From assembly GCA_023231475.1 (NCBI GenBank), contig JALJEE010000759.1, positions 1-64,000 of the forward strand: DNA of 64,000 nucleotides, given 5' to 3'. Below are positions 44,739 to 55,500 of the stretch, in pieces. This DNA is from Seison nebaliae. Lineage: Eukaryota > Rotifera > Pararotatoria > Seisonacea > Seisonidae. Both the position numbers and the translations under genes were made by a program. Numbering within the stretch: the stretch's first letter is position 1; the number at the start of each line of letters is the position of its first letter. The notes below the pieces were generated by a model. It saw only the letters and a program-made list of their open reading frames with translations, did no database searches and had not been told where the DNA came from.

Positions 44739-47111
44739 ATGGTTCGGAAAAGTTTAACGAAACAACAGAATAAGGTGCATAAAACGGGGAAGCATCGATC
44801 AAAAGGAACATTGATAAAGAATAGTGGTGGGAAGGTGGTCATAAGGAAATTGAAAGATTTGAGAAAAGAATTGAATGTTGGAGTTAAAGTGAAAAGTGGA
44901 TTATCAAAGATAGATCGAAAAAATCGTTCGAAGCAAATCGTTCGGAATCAGATCGATATTAATCGATTTGGATCAATTCATTCAATTCCATTGATGATTG
45001 GAGTGATTCATCCCAATGGAAATGAAGAGAATTTCCTTCGTCTAATCGACTTGTTCCAACAAGCAGAATTGAAAGATGATGTTGAAGTGAAGAAGATTTC
45101 TGATAATAATTTTTATTTAAAATTAAAAAAATTAAAGAAACATTTCAATTTTATTTCTATATCATCAAACGATTCCACTCGTCTCGATTTGATGAATGAT
45201 CTCTATTTATATGATGGATTAGTGATGTTGTGGGAGGATTTGATAGAATCGAAACGAATGGAAATTGGAGATGAATATGAGAATTTATTGAAAAAAGAAT
45301 CGGAATATTTATTCAATCAATTCTTCAAAACTTCTTTACCTAAAGAAATCATATCGATTCTCTTACCAAATCCATCAGATTCACAATTGATTGATGAAAT
45401 TAAACAATTTTTCAAACGGAAATGTGTCAAATCTAATTTGTATCCGATGAACAATTCAAACGATTTTTCCATTCTCTTATTTAAATTATCTAAATTAACT
45501 TTTTCATCTCAATCTTCTTTTATGAAGAATCGTCATGGAATAATCATTGATAATATCGATTGGAATCATAATGAATTATTATTATCTGGATATGTGAAAG
45601 GAAATCGAAATATGAATATCAATTGTGTCTATCATAATTCCATCATTGGTGATGTACAATTAGAGAGTGTAGAAATGATGAACGATGAAATGAATGAGAT
45701 AATTCATCCAACTGATCGACATGATATCGTTTGTTTGAATATACCCAGTATGTGGGATCAAGGTGAACAAACATGGCCAACGAAAGAAGAATTGGAAGCA
45801 GTCGAACATCAGACGGAGAAGAAAAAAGTTCGAAATGGAATGAGTGAATATCAAGCAGCATGGATCATTGATGACGATGATGATGATGATGATGACGAAA
45901 ATGAAGAAGATGAAAATGAGAAATTAATTGGTGATGAAAAAATGGAAATTGAGACAAATGATGATAAAGAAGAATCGAATGATGTCAATATGAAAAATCG
46001 GAATTTATCTGAATCAATTCCTGATGAAATGGATGAGATAGAAGTGATTGAAGAGATTCGTAAGAGAAAAGATTATTTATCATTTCCAGATGAAATCGAT
46101 ACACCTCTCAATATACCGGCAAGATTGAGATTTCAAAAATTTCGAGGACTGGAAAGTTTAAGAACGTCACCATGGGATCCGAAAGAAAATCTTCCTGAAG
46201 ATTATAGTTCCATTTTTCAATTTAAGAATTTCAATCATTCGAGGAAAGTGGCGATGAATGAAGAGACACAAATCGATAACGGAACTTTCATTCGACTTCA
46301 TATTTCAGATGAATCGAAACAATTATTCGATGATTTGATGAAGAATTATGGAGTAAATGGAAGTGAATCATCATTAGAACGACCATTCACTCTCTTTCCA
46401 TTATTTCGACATGAAACAAAACTCAGTTTGCACAATATTCGATTATTCCGTAACGATTTTTATGACGGTATTATTAAGAGTAAAGAAAAACTCATTTTCT
46501 CCATCGGATCTCGAACATTCGAAGTTGCACCGATTTATTCGGAAGATAGCGATGGAAAAAAACATCGGATGTTAAAGACGTTCGAAAAGAATACGTCAGT
46601 CATCGCTACTTTCTACGCTCCCATTTCATTCTCAACGTCAGCCGTCTACGTCCATAAACGATTGACATCCGGTCAAATTATTCCGGTTGCTGATGGTCAA
46701 TTATTATCGATTGATCCAGATCGGATTATTCTCAAACGATATATTCTCAGTGGTCATCCTTATAAGATCCAGAAACATGGTGCCGTTATTCGATTCATGT
46801 TCTTCACTCGAGGTTTCTAGAATTTTTATAAATTAAAATTTTTCTAAATTTCATTTACAAACTTTCCAAAATTTTTTTCATTTTTCAAAAATTTAATTTT
46901 ATATTTTCCAGATGATGTTTTGTGGTTTAAACCGATAAAACTAAGAACGAAATGGGGACGACATGGTTATATCAAGGAACCATTGGGTACTCATGGATAT
47001 ATGAAATGTGAATTTGATGGACAATTGAAATCGCAGGATACAATTCTATTGAATCTGTACAAGAGAGTCTTCCCCAAAATGTCTTATGTAGAAAGACGAG
47101 GATTATTGTAA
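44739..47111 (+). CDS. TSR1: Pre-rRNA-processing protein TSR1
   Basis: Exons 44739-46812 and 46912-47111 give 757 residues. The GTG at 44733 is rejected in favour of the ATG at 44739, giving MVRKSLTKQQNKVHKTGKHR, as in TSR1 proteins. The GTPase-like but catalytically inactive domain is followed by an acidic run near residue 380. The C-terminus contains YILSGHPYKIQKHGAVIRFM and, across the intron, DDVLWFKPIKLRTKWGRHGY, IKEPLGTHGYMKC and LKSQDTILLNLYKRVFPK, the most conserved TSR1 block. TSR1 binds the pre-40S ribosomal subunit and blocks premature initiation-factor binding during small-subunit maturation. The gene looks complete. Confidence 0.95.
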
Positions 47112-47322
47112 GAAGAAATTTTATATTTGTATAGATCGAATTTTTTGTTTTTACGATGATGATTTATTTATGAATAAAATTGTTGATGAAAATAAAAATT
47201 TATTAGAATAAATTTTGGTTAAAGTTAGAGAATTGATTTATTGAAAATTGATTTGTTGAACAATGAATAAAAGGAAAATTGTAAGATAAAAGGAAATAAA
47301 TTATATTTCGTTTCCTTCAAAA

Positions 47323-50300
47323 ATGATACCAATTGTTGAAAAGGAATCGAATGAGGAGATGAGACGTGGAATATCGAGGGAAGTGTGTCGATGGATAGTG
47401 AACGGTTTCCTCATCGATCCATTCATCGACGATCAATATGGAATGATGGGAATGATTTCTATGAAATCCCATCGGTCAAATTATTTAATAAATAGCGATT
47501 ATGTGGGAGAAGGTTTGAGAGATGATCAGACAAATGTTCTCGGATTAATTTCATTAAGAAATCGACGATTTATTCCATTAATTGATAATGATGTGAGTGG
47601 AGCGGAGCAGGTAAACTCATGTGATCGTTTAACATTGAAAGGATTAATGAATGAATATGAACCGATTTTATCGACCAATCCACTTTACAATTTGACCTTC
47701 TCTACAATGCTCATTTTTCAGAACCATTTCTTATCATTTCTCATACCATCCGAATCAATTGATGAAAATGAAATAAGAAATTTTAGAGAACGATTCTCAC
47801 AATTCTCTCGTTTAAGCGACGAGATTTCTTATTATTCTTCTTTATATCAAATTCCGATGTTGCCATACGATATCTCATCCAAATTCCAATTGCATGCATT
47901 CCCAGCACTCTCATCTTATGACATGTTGAAATTATTGGAGAAGATTCCTTTCTCTCAAAACGATTCAGAGACACCTCTCACCAATCTCATTCCATCGCTT
48001 ATCCTTTTACAGACGATGTTGAATATCTGGTTGGAATTGGGAATAGAATCGGCGGAGAAATATGTTAATTATCTTCCCATTAACAAGGAAGGATTGGAAA
48101 GGAAGAAAGAAGCAAATCCTTCAATTCACATCATTCCAGCAATGAACAGTAATTTGGCGGAATTAATTTGGTGGGGAAAGAAATTGGCAGGTCACTACGG
48201 AATTATACAGTTGCCAGATATCCAGTTCATTAGTGGAACATCAGCCAATGTTGATTATTGTGTAAGAGTTTTACATTCGTTACACGATGGAACTCGCAGA
48301 CACTTACCGCCAAATATCCAAATGAGAAATGAACATCTTTTCCTCATTTCCACTTCCAACAACTACTTCGAACAATCGTCTGTTGATGAAACTTCATCCG
48401 ATTCATCAATCCCATCGTCAACTTCTCCCAATTCGAATTATTCGGAATTATTATGGGAAAATTCAAAAACCACTCATGAACAAACTCATCAAGATGATAA
48501 TGGAACTTATTTAATTATTAATGATAAACATGGAATCAAAAATGGTTTAAATTTTGTCATGTTACCAACAAAGGATTTGAGTAATATTATTGAAAATAAT
48601 TTTGATGAAACAAATGATAATTCCAGTCAGACCGGTAATAATATTAATGAAAATATGCACGACTGTAATAATTGGGAAGTGAAAGAAAATATTTTGAACC
48701 AACTGAAAAATAATGATGATGTTGAGGACGATATGGAAAATGATAATTTCGAAAAAGAATTTCGAATTCCATTAACTAAAGATGAAGAGGAGAAGAAGAA
48801 GAAGAAGAAGAAGAAGAATATTTATTATAATTCTTATAATAATTCTTATGAAATCGTTGATGGAATTGATGGGGAAAGAACAAGGAATGGCTGGTCGACT
48901 GATGATTATCGTTGTGATTTGAATGAAGATCTGAGGAGAAGATTAATTGACTTTTATCATAATAAAAATTTCGACAATTTATCTTCTCTAACTCAGCAAT
49001 TCCAATTAGTAGAACAGAATCTCTTACAACTCAATCAAATGGAAAACAACAACAATGATCTCAGTTTCCTGATGAATCATAATGGAGATCTGATTGACGA
49101 GGGTGGCACCGAACAAATGTTGGATAATATATGGGAACAGGAAGATAATAATAATTCACTTTTAGTTAATGTTGATAATTTATTAGAAATAGCGAACCGA
49201 TATCAGATCCAGTTATCGAAACAATACACTTTGTTGAAGAATTTGCGTATCGTTTCACAAGAGAATAATGATGATTTGAGAAGGAAGGCAATTCTCATTA
49301 ATATAAATTCGATGCGAATTCGATTCGCTTGTCTCATGAGCGAATGTGTCCGACTCTTACAAGAAATTACTTTGACAATCGAAAGTAAACGATATTCATC
49401 GTCACCCAATCGATCGTCATCGGAAATCTCATTCTCATCATATTCATCTTCCAATTCCTTCCGAGAGAATACTCTAAACAATAATTCGCGATTATATAAT
49501 ATGGACATTCCCCACTCATCATCTGACGACATTGAAAGTGATGATAGTAGAATGTCGAGATCTAGCGGTTCTGAAGAAACAAATTATGATGATGAACCTT
49601 CGACGATGACGAATAGAAATAAGAACAACAACAATAACAATTCAATCGATAATTATTCTCACGCACATTCGTCAACTTCCAACGACGACGATGATGCCGA
49701 TGATTTTTATTATTATTATGATGACGACGACGGTGAAGTAAGTAAAAAACAAATTCATCAAATGACTAAATGTTCGTTATTGAGAGCGGAAGTTATCGAT
49801 CGAAACAATAATAATGAACGACAATTATATGAAATGGACATGAATGAACAGTCTCGACATGATATAGATTCCAGTAGTTTTGTTGACAAAATGGAATTTG
49901 GTGACGAATCAAATACAATTTCTGGGTTTAAAGATCAATTACTACATTGTCCATCTGAAAATCATTCTATTTCAACCTTCTCTTGCGGATCAAGTAGTAT
50001 GGTGAGAAGGACGATATCATTAACGAACTCTTCATTCTCCTCTCGTCACAGTTTCTTTGACGACACAGACAAAAGCGATAATGATGATGGCTGGATGGTA
50101 AGTAGAAACGGAGAAAGAAAAGCACTCGAAAATCAATTTTATTTAGAAGATAAATTTTACAATTTTTATAGTGACGAGGAAGAAGTGAATTGTAATGAAG
50201 ATTGGAATAATTGGAGGAATAATGAAATTGAGGAATTGATTGATGAAGATGTGAAGGAAGATGAGGAAGAAGAAGAAGAAGAAGAAGATGATGATTATAA

Positions 50301-50346
50301 TAATTATTGGAATATTGACGATAATGATAAAGAAGAAGATGGATAA
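47323..50346 (+). CDS. Large acidic protein of unknown function, 1007 residues
   Basis: An intronless ORF from an ATG at 47323. Residues 1-340 look folded (EVCRWIVNGFLIDPFIDDQY; SNLAELIWWGKKLAGHYGII; ISGTSANVDYCVRVLHSLHD). A low-complexity linker contains a Lys run near residue 490. A second helical region lies at about 530-690 (LRRRLIDFYHNKNFDNLSSL; LLKNLRIVSQENNDDLRRKA; MRIRFACLMSECVRLLQEIT). The last 300 residues are Ser/Asn/Asp-rich and end in an acidic tail (about 960-1007) of Glu and Asp. No signal peptide or membrane segment is seen. I do not recognise the family. It follows TSR1 on the same strand with 211 bases between. Confidence 0.72.
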   Translation: MIPIVEKESNEEMRRGISREVCRWIVNGFLIDPFIDDQYGMMGMISMKSHRSNYLINSDYVGEGLRDDQTNVLGLISLRNRRFIPLIDNDVSGAEQVNSCDRLTLKGLMNEYEPILSTNPLYNLTFSTMLIFQNHFLSFLIPSESIDENEIRNFRERFSQFSRLSDEISYYSSLYQIPMLPYDISSKFQLHAFPALSSYDMLKLLEKIPFSQNDSETPLTNLIPSLILLQTMLNIWLELGIESAEKYVNYLPINKEGLERKKEANPSIHIIPAMNSNLAELIWWGKKLAGHYGIIQLPDIQFISGTSANVDYCVRVLHSLHDGTRRHLPPNIQMRNEHLFLISTSNNYFEQSSVDETSSDSSIPSSTSPNSNYSELLWENSKTTHEQTHQDDNGTYLIINDKHGIKNGLNFVMLPTKDLSNIIENNFDETNDNSSQTGNNINENMHDCNNWEVKENILNQLKNNDDVEDDMENDNFEKEFRIPLTKDEEEKKKKKKKKNIYYNSYNNSYEIVDGIDGERTRNGWSTDDYRCDLNEDLRRRLIDFYHNKNFDNLSSLTQQFQLVEQNLLQLNQMENNNNDLSFLMNHNGDLIDEGGTEQMLDNIWEQEDNNNSLLVNVDNLLEIANRYQIQLSKQYTLLKNLRIVSQENNDDLRRKAILININSMRIRFACLMSECVRLLQEITLTIESKRYSSSPNRSSSEISFSSYSSSNSFRENTLNNNSRLYNMDIPHSSSDDIESDDSRMSRSSGSEETNYDDEPSTMTNRNKNNNNNNSIDNYSHAHSSTSNDDDDADDFYYYYDDDDGEVSKKQIHQMTKCSLLRAEVIDRNNNNERQLYEMDMNEQSRHDIDSSSFVDKMEFGDESNTISGFKDQLLHCPSENHSISTFSCGSSSMVRRTISLTNSSFSSRHSFFDDTDKSDNDDGWMVSRNGERKALENQFYLEDKFYNFYSDEEEVNCNEDWNNWRNNEIEELIDEDVKEDEEEEEEEEDDDYNNYWNIDDNDKEEDG

Positions 50347-50650
50347 ATATTAGTTAATTTAGATGGATTTGACTAGAATTAAAGGGTGAAAGGTGGAAAG
50401 ATGGAAGGAGGGATGATATTAATCATATTAATATGTTAATGAAGAAATTTTATTTTATACATTTTATATGATTCTCTCTAATTGTCTTCCACCAGAACAC
50501 AATAGATCTAGATAAAATTTTATTAATAAAGAACTTTCTTTCCGACATCAGTTTCTCCTTCCAAATCATCCTCATTTCTGAAACGAATATTATTGCTCTT
50601 ATTTCTCAGACAATCACAATACATTTCTTAATGTGACTACGAGGAGATAG

Positions 50651-51034
50651 ATGAATATGTTAACATTTGGTATTATGTTATTCTTATTTCAGCATTATTC
50701 CAATTCCGCTTCAAACATATATTATTCTTACTCTCTGAGCATGGACAGTCAGTCGAAAGAGAAGTTTTATATTTCCTCTGAAATTAAAGGTGACGACGAC
50801 GACGACGACGACGACGATGATGATGATGATAGTGATGATGATGGTAATGATATTGCAGGAATACTTTATTTGTTAAGAGAAAACAAAATTTTTACGATAG
50901 TCTATCGCTATTCATTTATTCGTCGATTCTCTCCTGATTTTCGGTGGACGACTTCTGATGAGAGAAGCTCAATTTCCACAATTCTCATCTATTGTTCATC
51001 TTTGATTGTGTGTGAGGTGCTATTGAGAAAATAA
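50651..51034 (+). CDS. Possible secreted acidic protein, 127 residues (weak)
   Basis: The ORF starts with ATG and a plausible signal peptide (MNMLTFGIMLFLFQHYSNSA). Residues about 48-67 are an Asp run encoded by a GAC/GAT triplet microsatellite. The remainder has no recognisable domain, and the C-terminus is hydrophobic. It could be a first exon extended by chance. The support is only the ATG, the leader and ORF length. Confidence 0.28.
   Translation: MNMLTFGIMLFLFQHYSNSASNIYYSYSLSMDSQSKEKFYISSEIKGDDDDDDDDDDDDDSDDDGNDIAGILYLLRENKIFTIVYRYSFIRRFSPDFRWTTSDERSSISTILIYCSSLIVCEVLLRK
50793..50830. repeat. GAC/GAT triplet microsatellite
   Basis: About twelve consecutive GAC or GAT triplets starting in the acidic part of the ORF at 50651. 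Confidence 0.85.
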
Positions 51035-52351
51035 CTGTCAAACGAGCAATTTATATGTGAATAGATGAGACAATTATATATTTCACATCATCCATCTCGT
51101 TGTGCAGATGATTCGTTTTATTTATCTTCCAACTCAAATTTTCATTCACTTTCTGCCTTTTAGTTGATTTTATTCATGAAATAAGATTACTATCAATATT
51201 ACTAACGGAGATTAATTCTCCTAATATATCAAGTAATTTCAATGAATAATAATATTTATTTGGATTCGTGCAATTTCCATCCTTCGTACAATGTGTAGAA
51301 TTTATCTAAGGGATTATTTAAATATCTAAAGCTCAAAATGGATTCAGTTGAATTCAGTTGATTTACTTAATAAACGATAAGTTGTATTCATTTCTTGACT
51401 TGACTTTATCGTAACTCCATGAAAGTTTCAGAAAGATTTATGATGTTATTGAATGGTGAGAATGATGATCATCTTATAACATGCATCTCGAAAAAAAATG
51501 AGAGAATTCTTTTTATCATTCTTACTATTAAACTCATACACATCGATGTATCAGCCAGTCCTCCTATCCATATAAAACTAGCTAATATTTGGATAATAAT
51601 ACTCCATATGATGAACTCATCAGCAAAATGAAACAAATATGTATCCATGTATCGATGTTTCGAAGCCAATTCATATAAAGAAGATGATTAGGGGGAAAAA
51701 TCATGCAGCTTTATTTGACAATACTCATTTGTAGGGAAAAGAAAGAAACTTTCCCTCCCGAAAGCAACTCGAATTGAAACAAAAGATTATTTCGACTAAC
51801 TCTATTTGGTAAATCATGCTAGTTATGAAAGTGATGATGATAATGATTACAATGTAAATTTTATTTATTGAATAATGAAAGAAAGGAGGAAATGGTACCA
51901 TATTCTTTTTCACTTTTTTTTCTTCTTCTTTTACTTAATTTCCAATAATAGAACACTCGATATGAATTATATTTAGTTTCCTTTCTTATTGTCTCCGAGT
52001 TAATTGAATATAATTGTATTTCAAGATCTATTCCCCCCTTCCATTCATTATTCTTCCACTATTCCCAAATTTCTCATGCATTCCACATCATATGGTCGAA
52101 ATGGAAATTTTTGTTACATTTCAAAAATTAACTACTTAATTTTTTTTTCTTCTGGGCAGAAGACTGTTCAATTGCTTCTCTCATTTCTAGCAATGTTAAT
52201 TGAATAGAAATGAAACAACAACAACATCGACAACAACAACAACAACGATTGTCAAGTATAATAGTTCTTGGTGTTGATCAAAAATATCATTTGGAAAACT
52301 TCTCATTGTCGTCAGATAATTTGGAAGAAATTAAATTGAATTGAAGACGAA

Positions 52352-52540
52352 ATGAATCATTTATTTTTATTAACAATATTATTGTGGATTTGCTCAATTT
52401 ATCCGAAGAAAGTTGGAGATATACAACCAATGAAGTCGCCAGTACAACATAGATTGAATGATGATGGTGTTAAACAATCAAAACCGTTCAACGGTTTCGA
52501 TTTGAAAGATCTTCATTTTGTCAGGTTCGTTTCAGTTTAA
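52352..52540 (+). CDS. Possible small secreted peptide or first exon with signal peptide
   Basis: ATG at 52352 begins a strong leader (MNHLFLLTILLWICSIYPKK). About 40 polar residues follow, including VGDIQPMKSPVQHRLND and FNGFDLKDLHFVR. A possible splice donor (CAG|GTTCGT) at 52524-52525 fits the GTT-type donors used in this window, so this may be exon 1 of a gene whose other exons I could not identify. As a single exon it would be a 62-residue secreted peptide. Confidence 0.35.
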   Translation: MNHLFLLTILLWICSIYPKKVGDIQPMKSPVQHRLNDDGVKQSKPFNGFDLKDLHFVRFVSV

Positions 52541-55500
52541 TTCAGTTTAATTTTAATCGAAATATGTTTAAATTAATAATATAATTGAAATAAAAATAAA
52601 TGAATTATAAGAATTTCAAAACTGGTTTGAAGAGAATTAGCAGAAGAAAATTGAATTTTATTTAGGCGAACTCAACTGAAAAGAAATAATTATAGTTAAA
52701 TAAGAAATAATAGTTTACAGTTACTAAGAAGTTGGAGGGAACGATTAGGAAAAAATGTTAAAGGGGAATGAAATGAGATCTGCAAGTGCACAGTTTTTTG
52801 GTGAATCGAATTCAACACCATTGTTTCTGATGAACAAATAAATATTCATCAAAAGATAAGGAGATGATTAATTTAAATTAAAAAGGAGAAGCAAATTGAA
52901 AAAGAAGAACCATAATATGAATTATGGTCAAGATAGGAATGAAGAAAATTCTTATGAATTATGTTCAAATTACATTAGTTTTAATCAATTATTTATTTGC
53001 ACATAATGTGCACAAAATTATTAATTACATTGTTTCTTCCTATCATCATCGTCTTATCAACAAGAAACTTTATTCTTCTTCTATTCACTTAATTCACTCT
53101 TCGAACGAGAGAAATTTGTGAACATAATTCCTTTTTTTTTCTGTTCATAAGAATTGCCAATCTCAAAAGTAAATTATTTATTTTAAGAGAACTAATTTAT
53201 GAGGAAATGGAAAAAAGAAGGAGTTACTTCCACGAGAAACTAGTAAAGAAATGTTGTAGAAAACAAAGCAAATTCTCTATATGGAATTTCTTTTGAGATT
53301 ATTAATCTAGATTTCTAATATCCGAATGATAATGTTACCGAATCATATTGAACAAATAAAAATATAAATGAAATAGTTCAATAAAATCTTCTTATTCAAA
53401 TAAGCAATTTCAACTAGGCTACTTCTATATGCCGTCGAAGATAATGGAAGGGAACCGAGTCGATAAATGATGTATTGGGTGAGCTACTTCGAATGACGTT
53501 GGCTATTGTTAAGTAGAATGTATTAGCTAAACGAATTCGGCAAATAATGAGTCTTACCTTATAATCTTATTTTCTTCTACTTCTCTCCATGGAACATCCG
53601 CGAAAACTTTCTCGTTTATCACACTTTCGATTAAGTTAAGTAACGATTTTTAAGTAATTCATGACTCCTTTCTCTACTACATGGATGAGGACAACAAAAG
53701 GCAGAAAACAAGAAGAATGAACTACCATAATTCCTTTCGAATTCTAAGACTCAAAAACTTTCTCCTTCTCAAATAATTAAGTTCTATTACGTGCGAATTA
53801 CGCTTGTTCCTTCCATCAAACTGACGAAGAACTTTTTATGAGTTATTTCAATTAGCAATAATTGGATTAAACGAAAAAGTAAATTCCGTAAAATTTGAAT
53901 TCTTAAATAATTCGGGTTGGAAAACAATTTTCAATTTTAGAAAGCATAGCATTATTTAAGAACGGAAAGTAACTTTCGTTTTTACAATTGTTGATAGATG
54001 GATCATTCATGAGTCGTATGATTGATTAGAAAAAGGTGAAAGTTGAGGAAATGAATTTATCTTTAAGCAATTCTATTTTAACAATATATTTTAGTTTTAT
54101 ATTTTCAACAGATCAACATTTCATCAGTATTAATCATATCCCAAACGTCTTCTATGAATCATTCGGTGATAAATACAAAACATTTTATGAGAACTATTTT
54201 AAGATAAAAACAACGTTTTTTTTTAACCAGAATCGTAAGTAGTTTCCATATTCCTGAAATACCGCATAAAATTTTAGTTTCAATTAAAATGTTTCACATT
54301 TTCAAGGACTTCCACAAGTGATGAAGAGGTGACATTATTATTATCATCCTTACCGAACATTTAATCCATTCACCATTCCTTTTATTTTTCACCCATCTTC
54401 ATTTTGCCTATTACCTTTGGGATATTAAGTGAAAATCGGCTCTGTTACGATTAGACCAACATACATGAGGATAGTTGTACGTTTTTGGCAATTACTGTTA
54501 TATTGACTGCAGTTGCGTTATATGTAAGAATGCAAATAGATTATCAATCGGTTTTAGTTGAACAATTTAGTTTTTCTGTACTAGTAGTTAGTCTACTAGC
54601 TAGGCTAGCTAGTAAGGAGCCATGCGATTATGTCAACCCTTACATAGCTTTAGCTACACTACCCAGTAATCAAATTAGAGGAGAAAATCATTCTTTCCCG
54701 AATAGTGAAGAAAAGTAGAAGATGGTTATTTATTCATTTGATAAGTGAACAAAAATACTAGAGAAATTATGTCTACTATTAAGTTCGATGAGAGACGATT
54801 GCCAATTGTAATTTATATTTTACCAAACGAAATTATTCTCTGTAACTCTTCCACTTCATCCTCACCGAATTATGGAACTGATTGATCTTGTACAAAAAAA
54901 ATTCTTCCGTATATCCAAATAGCATAAATGTCGAAACGACATGATCCCCATCTGACACTATGTCAATGTGAGAAGTGTCATAATTCGAACTCCATCAAAA
55001 ATTTATATAAAATTTCCTTTAAAATTTTTATTGATTATTCTCTTCCAATTATTGATTTTTGTAAGTTTATCGATCGATTCTCTAATCAAACTGAAAATTA
55101 TTATTAGGAAAGATTATTTTCGTACGTTATCCACCACTGCTGCGAATGTTATCTCGTAAAATTGTGATAGTATAGCAAATAATAAGAAAGTAATGAATTG
55201 ATTTCTACTGATTGAATTATGTTAAACACACGACGAAAACAGAAGAGATATTCAATGGAATGCAAAATAATTACATTATAAAAAAAGTAGTAACGTTAGT
55301 CATAATAATAATGATAATAATTAAGATGATAACGACAATGATGATGATGGAATGATGATAATATTGATGAAGGAAAAAAAGTTATGATAATAGAATTTTC
55401 TATAAAATTTTTCGTCTAACAACTCGAAATATCTTCAAATTTGTTATTATTTGTTGGAATTTAAAAAAAAATTATCTATTATCCCTTTAAGGTAATAGAC

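Larger units (their letters stand above)
50347..52351. other. Mostly gene-free region with one weak secreted-type ORF
   Basis: AT-rich sequence. The only candidate is the ORF at 50651-51034, listed separately. Other ORFs are short and overlap on opposite strands without family similarity. Confidence 0.45.
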
